A stretch of 64,000 bases of DNA from Pardosa pseudoannulata (lineage: Eukaryota; Arthropoda; Arachnida; Araneae; Lycosidae). Positions within the stretch are counted from its first letter, which is position 1. Every line of letters starts with the position of its first letter. The position numbers and the translations under genes were made by a program. The DNA lies in the NCBI GenBank assembly GCA_032207245.1, contig CM063502.1:141599495-141663494 (forward strand). Reading direction: 5' to 3'. Shown piece by piece: positions 11,836 through 25,649 of the stretch. The notes beneath the pieces are model-generated. The model saw nothing but the letters and a program-made list of their open reading frames with translations. It was not told where the DNA came from and did no database searches.

Positions 11836-14726
11836 ATTTGTACCAATCTAAGCTAGAATGAATATCTTAAATCTATTATTAAGCTATTAAGGTTTCATGA
11901 AAATAAAAAAAGTATCCAATTTATACCATTCTGAAAAATACAGCCTGTCCTCCTTAGTGATGAGTTATAGTTTTAAATGTCATAGAATATAATTTCTAAA
12001 AAATGACAGATTTATTTTCTCTTATATATATAAACACATTACTGAAAAATGACGTTCAAAATAGCTATTATATATTTCTTCCTCATCAGTAACCCATAAG
12101 ATTACATATTTCTATTTATAAGTATTAATGTAAAAGGTTATCGGAATTCATACGACCTCTCTTCTACATTCACTTCATCACATACTGATCCACTTATAGA
12201 AATTACTTCATTCCTTAAAGAGAAACTATTATATATCTTTACTACAATAAATCAACAACAAGATTTGCTCAACCATTATACTCCAAAATAGGATAGTTTT
12301 TTCATTAAAAATGCAGAAACACGCTTTTCATTCTCTTAATAAATTTATATGCTTTTGTTTAGGAATTTAATTCGTACACATTCGCTGAAATATTTAAATA
12401 TTCTGTTTTGGGTTTATAAAAACATCATAAATTATACACAGGATTCTAGAAATACGCATTTGAATTGATTTTAAAATTATGTTTCTTTTGAAATTCTGTT
12501 GATTCTTATGCCGTATACATCAATTTATTTTAAGTACCGATATTCGAGTTGCTTAAAAGGATCGAGAAATATCTGTAAAATGTACTACCATTACTTATTA
12601 TTCGTAAATAAATGAAATTATTGAGATAAATTCATTGCTTATCTCTCCATTTTATTTTAATTTTTGAGACAAAAAATATTAAATTCAAACAATATTAAAT
12701 TCAATTTATACCCTTATTACCTTTTTTCTAATTAAATGGAAGACAAATAGTTTTAACTATTTTTGTAAGATAACTAAAGTTTGTAAAATAAAGGCTGATA
12801 GCGTCAACCCTTTGAGACATGGTTTGCTAAACACCAACTCACACTAACATTTGTAGATCGGTATTACTCGCTGATTTACTTAAGTGGGACTAAAAATAAA
12901 AAAACGTGCATATAGCAGTTGCAATATTTCGGTGTATTTAAAAAAATAATCCAACATGCATATTTATACATATAAATGGTGGGACACTTTTATCCCCGCC
13001 GTGCTTCATAGAGTTAAATTGGGGGAAAGCATAGCACTCTAGCAGTTCCAGATATATAATGCTTGCCACTGTCTTTCTGATGAAGGAATATGGTCCGAAT
13101 ATTTCATATGAAGCTAATGCTCACCAAGCATTCCTTTTAAGGATACTGTGTATTTTTCTCTTACAGCGTCAGAAGATTCAGTTCCTAAGATCCATCAGTT
13201 ATGATGACTAATTTAACAAAAAGCATAGAAAATTGCTTCATCAGAGAATACGTTTTCTAAGTAAGAGTTTGAAATCTATATTTAAAATATTATTCTGCAA
13301 AACACTTTGATTTTTAAAATAAGCTATAAACAAGTATCTCATTTTGTTCTTTATTATTTAAAACATAAAATGAGCTTAATATATGTGAACTGCCCAGTAT
13401 TTTGGATTTTCTTTAATTGTTCCTAGTTTACTCTAGTTCTTCAACTTTTGTCTTATTCTTGCTTAAAAACCTATTTTGAACATTTTGAGTATTGTTTTAT
13501 CAATAGATTGAATAGATAATTTATATTTTTATACCTGTGTTGAATGTTTACTGAAAATCCAAAATTTTCTTAATTTAAATTGAGTTTTGAGAATATAAAT
13601 AAAGTCGGATCTAAAATTTATACTCAGAATTATTTTACTGTATATTAAGACCGTTTTGTATATATTTAGTAGGACTTTATATACAATTAAGTCTCAATGA
13701 GCAGTTTAAAAATTATATAAAAAAAATTAATAAAAACTAATTTAAGAATATCCAATTCTGATAAAAAAAATTTAACTGGCCTAATTTACTTATACTTAAG
13801 TTTATAAGATAATAATTTATAAAAAAAATTACATAAATTCCAACATTCATTTAAACACAATGTAATTGGTTGTAGATTGCAATTTTCGTTTGTACCTTAG
13901 CGAAATTCATTATTATATTGACCACATGAAGATAACTTTTTAAGGTTATTTACCACGTTTTAAATGTGTAAATCATTCGAAGATAAATCATAAACATTTA
14001 ATTGGAACCGATTTAAAATGAAACACAGATTCTATTACTTTCAATTTATTACAGTTATTTAATCAATGATTAATTAATGATTATACACTAATTTAATTAA
14101 TAACTATACACTAATTAACAAAATTTCTGAAGATTTCTAAAAACAAAACACTCGTTAAGCTCATATTATAGTTTATCTATAGACATTTTTAATTTATGAA
14201 AGAACCTGTATATGTCACTTATTGTAGCATTACAAAACTCGAAAATTGCAAATTCCTGTTATAGAGCGTAAAAAATTACAAATCTAATTCTTCTATATCG
14301 ATTTTTAAACTTCGCAAATTAGATCTGTACTTATTTCTTAGGCAAAATGCTGTAAACCTGTAAAATAGATACATTATTGCCTAATTTTATTCGATTTTTG
14401 AGAAGCTGTATATCAAAGATGTAGCAATATTATGGGAAAAAATGCTTTTCTAATGTTCAAAACAAGAGGATATAAATCATCCATTTTAAATAGGTTTTTT
14501 AAATTAATAAGGGACTATAAAAACGATTTAATTAAATTTTCCGAGAAGAGGCATACTCGAGGCTCCAAAAAGCAAAGAAATATAAGTGACATAAAAAAAA
14601 TTGAATATAACAAGGAACTTGGTAATATCGTAGCCGTTACATGATCAGACTCTGGGGGAAAAATCAGAGATAGCTGTTGATCATTGTTGAGATTCGGTCA
14701 ATCTCTCATCTCTCCTTTTTACCTTG

Positions 14727-14984
14727 TCAATATGTTGATCCTCTCCTTAGGGTACCCACTTGTTTCTGGGAGTCTCCTGCTATCAATTTAGTTGTACTCA
14801 ATTTCAAGTCCCTTTGTGACGATTGATAGAGAATTATTTGAGAAACTTCCGCCTCATTCAAATTGAGACTCAGTTCTTTCAGTTGGGTCGACTTTAACAT
14901 TGACTCTGGGTTTATTCCCTTTAACACTTGCCCTGTAGTAAATGACTGTTTGACATTTTTGTCTTTTACATGATTATTGCACAT
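14727..14984 (-). CDS. Orphan ORF, 85 codons, coding-like but unidentified
   Basis: Minus-strand frame containing STQLKELSLNLNEAEVSQII and LKLSTTKLIAGDSQKQVGTL. It is hydrophilic with balanced composition, unlike the typical AT-driven frames here, and the underlying DNA is locally less AT-rich. No motif, signal peptide or membrane segment recognised. It may be a retroelement gag fragment or chance. Confidence 0.2.
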   Translation of the reverse strand: MCNNHVKDKNVKQSFTTGQVLKGINPESMLKSTQLKELSLNLNEAEVSQIILYQSSQRDLKLSTTKLIAGDSQKQVGTLRRGSTY

Positions 14985-16651
14985 GGGAGTTACATTTTGA
15001 TTACCATTGTGTTATTTATAACTTTTTACTTTTCTAGCGTTCTGAGATCTACTAATTATCAAAACATTATCACTAATTATCACAAGCACTAATTATCAAA
15101 AAATTAGCTTTTTAAGTATCTATTCTTTGACACCAAAATATTTCTAGACGATAATGTGGCCCCAGGACCAAGATAAATTAGACAGAGTTGCCTAGAAAAT
15201 TGTACAATGCTTCCACTAGTAACACTGACCAAAATTTAATGGACCATGGAATATGTCCCAACCATCCCGAAATAGTTGATTTTTAAATTACATCTTTCTT
15301 TATTACACTGATTTTTAACTTGCCACATCTATCTAATACAACTACAAGTGCCTGCGCTTTGCTGTGATGTTTCGCTATACCTTAATATTAGCAAAACCAT
15401 CGTCTTTTGTTTTCTCCGTACAACCCTATAAATTCTTCAAAACGCCACAAAGTCACAAATGCAGTCAGCGTCATGGAGTAACCTATCTTTATATAAAGCC
15501 AAGAAAAGCGTTTCTAAAATGGGAATACCAAAACTCGGAGAATTTTAGTGAACTTGGTATGCCTACTAAACATTCAATTTTAATCGGTGCACGAGGTAAT
15601 ATATAAAAAAAACACTCTCGTACCATTATAGGGTGTTAACCAGACCCATTAATACCGCTTACATTCTCATGTGACCTGATAGGACGGTTGAGAGAGATTT
15701 TAATGTAAGCAATGATAAGTCGGCAGTATTAAAGAATTCTGTACAAAATTTGGAGGCTCTACAATAAGCGTGTGGATCTGTATAAAATTCAAACACACAT
15801 ACACTTTTAATATACATAAAAAGAGCTGCTTTTTTTATCATGGCGTCGTCTGTATTGAATTTGTACTTTAAATAATAATTTTTGATAGAATATTGATGAT
15901 AAAAATATTCTATAGAAAAATAATCGTAGATAAATTTAAAATTAGTAGAAATTACATAGTTTATTTGTGGTATATACAATATACAATGGATTTTTGGATG
16001 TCTTTATTGAGAGAAAAGGGGATTGAAAGGATGTAGACGATATTTAAGTGAGATATTTAAATGACTGACACCAGTGCTAGGTAAAGTGTTATTTTCAGTT
16101 GAATTTTGACTCAAATTGATGAATTTATCTCCTGAGATGGAGAGTGAAAATAATGTTTGAAATAGCATTAAAAAAGGGGATACTATGGAATTCATTTTAA
16201 ACTAGACAGTGTATTTTGTCGTATTTTACAATGCAAGTATACGAAGTTTCTTTGAAATCTGTTCAATAGATGCGGATCATACATACCTACATACATAAAC
16301 ATCAGAAATGAGATTTATTCTTTAAAAGATTGGGATCTTTCACACGTTTTTATGACATACATAACGTAGAAATTGTTCTCCCTTATATTACTACCACATA
16401 AAATATTTTAAAGAAAAATTAAACTAAAATTAAATAACAGATTTAAAAAAATAGTCTTATAAATTAATTTTATAAAAAGAGATTGAAAAAAATTACATTT
16501 TCTTCTTTCGTTCTGTTAAGGGCTACAAAAACAGTCAGAGACCATGTCTAAAGTTTAAAATCAACCCTTTTTCAAAGAATGTATTTAAAATTAGAGGATT
16601 TTATATTAAAACGTAAAAAAGGGTTTTTAGCTTGAAACAATGGATCGTGTT

Positions 16652-16653
<2 letters not shown>

Positions 16654-16696
<43 letters not shown>
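16654..16696. repeat. (TA)n microsatellite
   Basis: Pure TA run of about 43 bases. Confidence 0.95.
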
Positions 16697-16697
<1 letters not shown>

Positions 16698-17243
16698 CTT
16701 TATTCTGGGTTTATCCACAACTTACTGATTACCTTAGTTAAGGAATAACCAATGTGACTAACAATAAAGTGTCTATTCCGCCTTGTAGATGGACTGGTCA
16801 ATAGTATCTCTTGCTTCTATTATGGATTCTAACTTAATGAAATCAAATTATAAATTTCTGCCACTGATCTATTAGATACAAAAAAAAGTATATTCAAAAA
16901 TATCATATCTGCTTTCTACGATAAAAATGGATATGTCACACATTCTAGTTTGTAATATAGTCGAATGATTTTAAAAGAATTATTCTGCATACATTTATGA
17001 ATGATTTCTACAAATATGTCTACATTCTTCTCTTAAACCTTGAAATTTATATTACTAAAACGGAAGAAAAGTTTCCATTTTCATCCTTCCAGAATTTCAG
17101 AGCTATAACAAGCAATTATGTTCCAACGTTGTTTTGTTACCATTCTAAGGAATTTTTCAACTGTAATTCCTGAAAACAACACATTACATTCGACATCTGG
17201 ACGACATCCGTATGACATTCAAGATGTCCATGGATGTCGAATA

Positions 17244-17268
17244 CACTGCTCAAAACAATTAAAGGATA
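17244..17268. mobile_element. Tc1-like terminal inverted repeat (one end)
   Basis: Preceded by TA, the sequence CACTGCTCAAAACAATTAAA resembles the terminal repeat of many arthropod Tc1 elements (CACTG..CAAAAAAATTAAAGG type, from general knowledge). It is suitably placed as the 3' end of the transposase relic at 17483-18600. The partner end was not found near 18.6-18.7 kb. Confidence 0.5.
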
Positions 17269-17298
17269 GTGGTTGTAGTTGGATCGTGCGGCTGGGGG

Positions 17299-17470
17299 TT
17301 TGGTTTGGAGCTCTACGGTCTATTTTTTTACAATACAAGGGCTAATGAGACTTAGACATACTGTTTAAAGCCAATTTTGAATGGCTACAAACTTCAATAC
17401 CACAATAAGATACGAACACACAAACTCCGGTACCGAAGATAAGCGCTCTAACCTTTCGGCCATCGTTCAT
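17299..17470 (-). mobile_element. tRNA-derived SINE inside a Tc1-like relic
   Basis: In reverse orientation the copy shows the family tail ('ttggtttggagctctacgg'), body and a tRNA-like head ending near 'cggccatcgttca'. The B box region is mutated ('tacgaacacacaaactcc'). It lies between a Tc1-type terminal motif at 17244 and the Tc1 transposase relic starting at about 17483, so it appears to have inserted into that element. Confidence 0.75.
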
Positions 17471-17482
17471 AAAAAATGCATT

Positions 17483-18600
17483 TTATTGAGTATTTGGATA
17501 CAAAAGTGATAAAACACAAATTGTACATATGAGAAAAAACGAATTAAAAACAAGTTTTTTCCTTGAAAAAAAAATCCTTTTTAGTAGGACGTATAATTTT
17601 CCCGGGCTGCTAGCAACGTTGAACACCAAGAAATCAATGGAACTATTAATGAGGATCTGGGGTATTATGTTCCACTCTTCCAGAAAAGTTCTTTCCAGTT
17701 CTTCGGGAGTTTGTGAAGGGTGATAGACGACCAGCAACTTGTGTGGCTTATACTCAAGTTGCCAAACATGCTCTATTGTATTTATGTCTAGAGAACAATT
17801 ATGTCAAGCTAATCATTCCATTCGTCTGATACCTTCTTCAAAAAGGAAATAAATCACCAAATCAGCCCGATATAGTTTGTAATTATCCTCAATCAACATG
17901 AAGACATCACAAATTGATGTAGTATAAGGGACTACAATAGGTTTGACGATCATATCCCTATATCGATAACCGGTCAGAGAGCTATTTCAAATAATGTGGC
18001 GATTAGTGCGTCCATAATGGAGATGCAAGAATAGACAATTACTCCTCCACCGCCAAATCTGCGACTACTGTTCAGGAAGGAAGGATTGTTTCTATAGCAC
18101 GATCCCTCTAGATGATAATAAATCTATTATCAGCATGAACAGAAAAAGGAGGACTAGTCAAAGAAAAGAATATAGCTCCATTCATTTCTCCACCAGTCCA
18201 CATACTCTGTTGCTCACTCCCTCTGGGAGCGACAGTGCCCTGCTCTTAACGTAACGCATACCATTGGTGGGCAAGCACACAGAACAATAGTGTAGATCAA
18301 GTTTTGGACAGTTACCAGCAGCCGAGCGAAGGTGACGTTGAAGAAAACTGGTTGTCATATGTCTGTGTCTCAAAGCCGTTAACGTTATGGATAGATTTTT
18401 ATTGAGTGTTATTACACATCTATGACCTTCGTCTTGTCTCCAGCCTGTATTTCCAGTCTCCAAACAGCTGTTCCAGTTCCTGTAAATCACACTTTGTGAG
18501 GCTACAGCAGCTTCTGCTATTTTGGCTGGTGTTGCCCCCCCCCCTCTAACCGTCCAACAATTCTCCAAGCTTCTGAATCGGTTAAATGAAGCATCACACT
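17483..18600 (-). pseudogene. Tc1-like transposase relic
   Basis: On the minus strand the N-terminal part reads ALRHRHMTTSFLQRHLRSAA after a decayed helix-turn-helix ('KIAEAAVASQSVIYRNWNSC'), typical of Tc1 transposases. The middle is frameshifted but keeps pieces equivalent to the 'RFGGGGVIVY' block and 'RADLVIYFLFEEGIRRMEW', followed by an 'SLDINTIEHVW' stretch where the family has SPDLNPIEHVW, whose E is the last catalytic residue. The C-terminus PEELERTFLEEWNIIPQILI also matches the family. Many stops and shifts make it nonfunctional. A minus-strand SINE sits just beyond its 3' end and a Tc1-type terminal motif lies at 17244. Confidence 0.82.
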
Positions 18601-18619
18601 CATTGAAACAACGTATTTA

Positions 18620-21600
18620 CTGAACTGTACCATTATGTCTTTCATTAAGTAGAAGCTCAAATATCATTCGCTGTCGCTAAAGCGTCATTTTAATGTCAAA
18701 AATTACATACTACAAAGTTTAAAAATGAATATAATTTACATTTAAGATTTCCTTTCTCCCTTTTCTGCAATAAAATATCTTATATCGTTATTTCATACAA
18801 GACTTAAAATATCCTTTAAGTGTTTTGAGAAATATATTAATTTATAAAGGGTGCAGGGATACCCTTTATAAAGGGTGTCCCTGCATTCAGTATTCCTCCA
18901 AAACGCCAGATAAACTTTCGTTATTTATTTATATTCAAGTTTAGTTAGGTAGTATACAGTTTCAGAAAATGGTTAAGACATACTTAAAAAACAAATAACA
19001 ATAAAGTAATTGTACAATTCTTCAGTAACATCATGTGAAATCCGTAGTTGTCAGGTTAATAATAAGCTTAAAGAAATTGGTTCACCATCAATATAAAATA
19101 CTAACAGTTTCTAGCCAACAAAAAGAAAATTATAATTATATATATGCATATATATGTATATATAAAATTTTCTCATTTGTAGATGAAGTATATATCATGA
19201 AAGTTCTTTCCATATAACAGATTGAAAAACTAAAATCGTCATTCTGCTTATAGACATTTTCTTACTTTCAATAAAATAATAGTTTTATCCAAGCTTTTAC
19301 AATTATTAGATACCTTTGAAAAAGATAAAATATGCGTAAATGTCAAAGAAATTTTTTTTATTTCAAATGAAATGGCAAAATGAAAGCATTTTATTCTGAG
19401 TATTGATTAGATGATTTATCTCTATCCTTATCGAAAAAAATAGTCTTATCTATTCGTAAAAGTTACCGTTTCCCAAGTACAACAAAGAAAGTCATTCTAG
19501 TAAAATGACATTCCTCAGAGATATTCAGTCAATAAAGGCTTTGTAGTATAATTAAACCATGATAGTCTAATCTGTGAGTGTATATATATTATTAATTATT
19601 TATAAAATTATTTATTATGCATTATATTGTATTAACATTCCCATACTCGAAAATACATGCATTTATATGCCAATAATTGTGTAGACATGTACAGACGAAA
19701 CGAGTGCGGAAAATTTTACTTTTAATTAGAAATATAATACCCATTTGTATTAAACAGAGAACTCTTAGAAAAGAATGGATTTAAGAAATATTGTCAACAA
19801 CACTTTAAAAGAACTTAAACTATTATGAAATAATAATTTTAAACTATACTAATTTTTCCTAAGACAGCGAGAAAGTTAGCATATAAAGGAAATTTTAGTA
19901 TTTTCAATAGTTACGGTTTTTTAATTATTGTTACGCTACGTCATAATTACGTTCTCCACATTAGTTCTCTCTTAGATCTAAGACTATATGTATCTTATCT
20001 AGAATCTCTCAATTAAGCAGGTAAAATAACTTTATATTTCCGCTACACTAATAAATTTGCTTAAGAAATTCAAATAATTTTTTTAAGCAAGTGTTCACTT
20101 ATCGTGCTTTACACAACAGTTATTAACAACCCCAATCGTAATAATTCACATTATATATTCAACCTATTTTTATAGATATTACCAGCTTTTGTCTAATAAA
20201 AGTAAGTTTAATTGTATTATACTTCCGTAGACCATTAAACCTTGTGTAGATTGTTTAGCAAACTTTCGATAAAAAGTTGAATGATTGTTTACAAAAGGTT
20301 TGGAGAAAGTGTTACATACATACGGGTCTCAATACTTTTAATCACGAAACAGAAGAACAATTTTCAATAGTTTTTAGCTGTTGTACATCGCAAAATTTAA
20401 AATAAATGAATACAATTTTTTAATCACATGTAACGGAATTTTTTTAAATGCTCTTAAAAACGTAATAAATAAATAAGATATTATTGAAATAATAAAAATC
20501 ACATTTTTTTTAATATTCAAACTTATAATATACTTTCAAGCAAGATTTTAACACTATTTGAAATTTGAAACATAAAAAATATAAAAAAAAGTTTTTTTAA
20601 GTATTAGTGTCAGCTTGAGCTTAAAGTATATTATTTAGTCTTCATATATTTATAAAAAGTAAATAGTCAGCACAACACAAAAACAGTGGTTTTAAAAATA
20701 TTGAAGAAAGCATACAAATTTTTTGTAACAGAAATGTTTATATTTAGATTAAATTTAAACTTTTAAATAATTTTACATATTGGAGAAATTTCATAAAATT
20801 ACACGCAACAGTTCAAGAGTATTAAATCATGCAATGGCGAAAAATAAAATTTTGAGAAAAACAGCTTTAAAGATGTTTTTAATGTGTATTTTTTATAAAT
20901 CATCTAATACATTTAACACTATAACTCATTAAATTAAAGGAATTATTTCTAATGATTTTTTAAATATGCAAAAACAACCATGCTTTTACTGTTATTAATT
21001 GTTTGTTTACTTATTTAATTAAAAAATGGATATTTTGAAAATTTTGAAACCCTTTAAAATGTTAAGACAAATAAGAAAATTTCGATTATACTTAATGGTT
21101 ATTAAAGAGGTTAAACTTCTTCGGGTAATAATAAAATTATGAGTACAAAACACATAAATACATGAAAGGGAGATACATTTTTTTTTCCTGTCAATTTTCG
21201 AAACTTCGATGTTTTCTTGTCTTGCTAAGGGCCATATTAGGCGAGGTTATATATTTAAGCTTATATTAAAATCAAACTCCTAGAAGAAATTACTTAAATA
21301 ATAGAGGAAATAAGAGAGACAAAGTTTAAAGTGATAGTCATTTATAAATAGCCTATTTAAATGGGCGTGTAATGTGGCTCGAATAGGATTCATGGTACAT
21401 TATATGAGTCTTTAAAAGTGATTAATGAAACATATCGTTTAACACGCATTAAGGTCTTTTGATATCCTATGGGATTTGATAAGAAGTACTTACTCTGTCT
21501 TCAAAAACACACCAAAAAATATACTTTAGATTTTGGTCAGAGAACTATGTAAGCTCTAGAAAACACTTAAGATCCACTTTTAATAAATTTAAATATCTCA

Positions 21601-23200
21601 TCCAGTTTTACATTTGATTATGGGTGTCTTTGAAAATTTGAGATTTCAAATTTATATAGTTTGTTATAACATTACTAAAACATATGTACTTAATATCTCT
21701 GCAACACCATTTTTTAATAATATTTTATTTCCACCAGTTGTATGTTTTGTATTAGAATTTACACAAATACACATTCTTTTACAAGAAAAATAATCTGTGA
21801 GGAAGCCATGGAATTATCAAGCTAGCATTGACAACTTCTATTACCTAAATGGCAATACCAGTTTGTAGTGTGAACAATTATTAAATTTAAATGCGCAAAT
21901 TTACATATTTACTGTATCAGTTTGTACGGTGTTCGATCTTTCAAGCCTATACACACAGAAGGAAAGATCCTTTCATTTTTATTGTCATTTATATATCACC
22001 TGACACTTTCTAAACATATATTTAGCATTACAAACATACCAAAATTAAAATACAAAATTATGACAGATTTTGTTTAATATATCTTGTTATATTCAAATTG
22101 TATATTAATCTTTGTAAAACTTGATACACAAAAAATTTGTCATTTCTAAAAGCCCCACTAACACAAAATTTTAAAAATTACTTGACTAATTCTGTAACTG
22201 CAAGGCAGCATATAGTCGACTTTATGTATTTACCCATTTATTCACTATCGCAGAAGTAAAGGCAAGTCAAAAAATATTAAGACAAATTATCAGATATTCT
22301 CTAATTCAAATGATTCATAACTCTCAAAGTTAGCATTTTATATCTTACTAGTACTTAATACCTAATAGTTAGAGACACCTTTTAATAATGCAAATCCAAG
22401 TCAGTTAACTTTTTATTTTGTGAAGATCTAGTCCCAATACTTTAACGCATTAGTCTTTAAACTTTTAAGAATTAGTGTATCCATTGGAAATATATCATGT
22501 TCTAATGCAACACTATATCATTCTCCTAATGTGTTTAAGATTTTAGTCACATTATACAGGTATGGAAAAGAATAATGAAGGCAAAGAAAAGTGAAGCAGC
22601 TAAATTTCATAAAATTATTTTATTTATCTCTATGGTAGCATAACTCGTATTACTGGTGTGACCAATTCTTACATTATCGTGTAGTAACTGAAATATGCTT
22701 GCAACCATTAAAACATTATACTCATAAACACAAGATCAAAATCTAGCTCTAAAGATCAAAATCTAGCTCTTATCTTCAGATGCATGCCGTATTCTGCATT
22801 AAGCGTTAAACGATGTTTCGGATTCGCTTTTTTCTAGATGTCATTAAAATTGTAATGGATTTACTGGTAACTTCCGTAACCAGCATAGCTATAAACAGAA
22901 TGTTTGAGCGCAACCAGTACCTAATGTTAGCTGACGACACAAAACCCTGTTTCATAGAAGTCAATAATTTTGAGGTATCTTATGAATTTAGTACATGATT
23001 ACAGCCTATGTTGTATTTCTATAGATTTTTTAACCCCTCACAGCACTCCTAGGAACATCTCTAGGAATTGAGTTTGAAGAGTACTGGTTTACATCCTCGT
23101 TAGTGATGGTAATGTTTTTAAATATTATAAAATACACGGCTATTCATAATTCTCTCTGGTATCATATCGTAAAAATGAAATTTGCTGTTGAAACGAAATA
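18620..23200. other. No gene seen
   Basis: AT-rich spacer apart from the palindrome at 18852 and a short direct duplication 'agatcaaaatctagctct' near 22735-22770. The frame at 22813-22998 is unrecognised and may belong to the decayed 5' part of the transposase relic at 23210. Confidence 0.5.
18852..18885. repeat. 34-bp near-perfect palindrome
   Basis: TGCAGGGATACCCTTTA followed by TAAAGGGTGTCCCTGCA: 16 of 17 arm positions pair, with no spacer. 'tttataaagggtg' also occurs as a direct repeat just upstream (18841). It could be two fused transposon ends. Confidence 0.9.
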
Positions 23201-23209
23201 CCAGTTGGC

Positions 23210-23659
23210 TGTAGATATATTTTTTTCCGGAGCGGACTGTTAGTAATGTAACTTCTACATTTCTTGTTAATTCCGCAATTACAGAAACATAAGGATGACG
23301 ACTTTATTTTCCCACAAGACTGATCCCTACCCCATTTTCTGCGAGATGTGTGTGTACCTCACATTTACATCATCTATGGATTGTGTGAGCTTCTGAAGAT
23401 GACGAACCTCTCATTGCATAGCCCTCTGCCCCTCCCGATCACCAAATTTAACAACACCGTCGGACTTTTCATATGAGGCCCTATAAAATACCGTATTTTC
23501 TTGCTACCTTTGCATTGTGATTTAGCAGAACTGTGTGAAAGAATCGCATGGTTTGTGAATACCATAGACATCATCAAGTTGAATAAAGTCTGGCAGGAAT
23601 TTGACTATCCCAATGATGTAGGTCATATTACTAAGTATTCATATACAAAACACCTGTAA
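23210..23659 (+). pseudogene. Mariner/Tc1-superfamily transposase C-terminal relic (DDE)
   Basis: With frameshifts and stops, plus-strand pieces appear in the family order: 'FFPERTVSNV' near 23220, LIPQLQKHKDDDFIFPQD (23266-23320) followed by PHF where relatives have FQQDGAPPHF (second catalytic D), then a decayed DLTPxDFFLWG region (23430-23480), LAELCERIAWFVNTID (23522-23570), and KVWQEFDYPNDV ending at a stop at 23659. This layout matches a common arthropod transposase type whose N-terminus is often labelled DUF4817. The N-terminal half is not recognisable here. Nonfunctional. Confidence 0.75.
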
Positions 23660-23664
23660 AGAAT

Positions 23665-25645
23665 GTAAATAAAACTTGAATTGTTTTTATATTTAGTACA
23701 GTTTTTTCTGTATTTGTCTTAGATATTTCACTATAGCCTGAAATCCCGGAGGGTTTTTCAAATAGCCCTGTATTTTGTAGATACAAGTCAATATAATGCT
23801 ACTATATTTTATTAGACTGTTTATTAAAAACAAAAAAACATGTACAGCTAGGCTATAACTATTAAAAATTTTAATGGTTACTACAACTAAACAAAAGGTA
23901 AATTACTGAACTAAAATACCAGAATAACAACAGAATTATTTGCTGTGAGTGACAAAATTCAAATTTCATGATAGGAAACTTAAAAACATCACCTGAAAAA
24001 TAAAATAAAAGGCTTTGCCACGCATTTCAGAAAAAGGAACAATGCCAGTTTATAAATAACTGCAGTGCATTTTATCACGTAATTTTAAATTAATGTTTTA
24101 CAGAAAAATATATGTTTAATGTTGTTTCAAAAGTAAAAAGAGAAAGAAAATTATCTATTCTATGAATGATAATAGTAAACATGATTTTAAGGAAGTTTTA
24201 CACCAGATACTGACTGACTAACTAGAGTCTTACCGTTTAGGCCCAGTCTTTTAAATCATGTGCCACTTTTGTTGTGGATATTTGTAACCACTCGAAGTCA
24301 ACTTTAACACTTTATAAATTGAATTATTAAAAAAAATGGATACAGTCTTTCCTTTTTGTTTTCCAACCTAGATTTCGAAAAATTTCTGAAGGATTTCAGC
24401 GAAAGATTACAGTAATTTTGAGTAGATAGGCTGAGACTTACATGTGCTTAAAAGTTGATGTTTTACATCTGCTGTGTATTTGTCGGTTGGCGCATCAGAA
24501 GAAATTATAACTCTTTTGTTACCAGTCCCAAGGTATTTTTTCAACTAACTGTTTTATACTTGCTTCTATTATAGGATGTATTATGATTTTTTCACCATAC
24601 TGTGCCTTACAGTACCAACTAGATGTAGAGTGTCATACGGTATCGAGAGATATTCCTATGCAAATGAGCCGGAGTATAGTTAAGCGAGTGTTTGCAGTGA
24701 TTACAGCATATTATAAGGCATGCTCGAGGTCGGATGAACTGTATTTTTCCTCAACTTCAATTGAAACAAGTTTCTTTTTTAATAAATGTATTGCGGCACA
24801 TAGACAAAATGTTGTTGGAGGACCGATGGTCTTTCATTTTATTTTATTCAATTATCTATGCTGCGTATACACCAGCGTGGCTTATCTGATAAACTTTAAT
24901 TTTCATTTAATCAATTATCATCACCCGTGAGGTGTAAACGCCATAGTGGCATATCTACCCAAAATTACGGTACCTCAAATCCTTCTTGATTGAGGTGCAA
25001 AATGATTTCAAAACCTCAGAGATACTTTTATTCTTAAATGTTCATTTCTTTTCATGTTTATAGAAATTTTCAGAACCCAACATTTCTGAGGAACACAAGT
25101 TAAAGAGCTCTAGTTTTCATACTCTTACAGTAAAATTTTATGCTTAGCAAAGTTTTCAAAATTTGAAAGATAATAAAAACAACACAGATCCCATACAAAC
25201 CTTCTTAGTGCCATCAATACTCCTTAAATAAAATTATGCTATCTGACAGAACTTCTCGCCAGTAAATAAACAGTTAATTGGTGTATCTCAGTCTCATTTG
25301 CTTATAGTAGCACAATTTTGATAGGAACACCTCAACCCTACATTTATTTCTTTTAACACAAATCACACCTATTTATCTATGTCGTATCTAAATATTGAAA
25401 TAATATTTCATATCCAATCCATTCTGTTCTCCATCTACAGAAAAAAGAAACAAATATCTAAGCCTAGTCATCTAATCCAACCTAGACCAACTCTAAAGAG
25501 CAAGAATTTTATCCTGACGCATGTGGTGAGGCTATTTAGATCATTAATATAATTGATAATTAATATAATTGATTAATTAATATAATTAATATAAATAAAA
25601 CTAGAAGTGAAATGCTTGGGATCTAAATCTGACCTCATCACATCT
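23665..25645. other. No recognised gene
   Basis: Spacer holding only the unidentified frame at 24583-24930. Confidence 0.5.
24583..24930 (+). CDS. Longest plus-strand non-repeat ORF, 115 codons, unidentified
   Basis: Frame MIFSPYCALQYQLDVECHTV... ends ...NYHHP. The middle (about 24640-24800) is less AT-rich than its flanks. No domain, motif or splice context recognised; the C-terminal part is AT-driven and aromatic-rich, as in chance frames. Listed because of its length only. Confidence 0.15.
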   Translation: MIFSPYCALQYQLDVECHTVSRDIPMQMSRSIVKRVFAVITAYYKACSRSDELYFSSTSIETSFFFNKCIAAHRQNVVGGPMVFHFILFNYLCCVYTSVAYLINFNFHLINYHHP

Positions 25646-25649
25646 TTTG

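Larger units (their letters stand above)
11840..17240. other. Spacer with orphan ORFs only
   Basis: AT-rich. Small local repeats: two ~28-base 'attatacactaattt' units at 14070-14120 and three 'actaattatca' at 15050-15105. Open frames at 15364-15606 and 15659-15979 have no recognisable family. Inverted 9-base arms TTCGACATC/GATGTCGAA bracket 17189-17241 next to the Tc1-like end. Confidence 0.45.
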
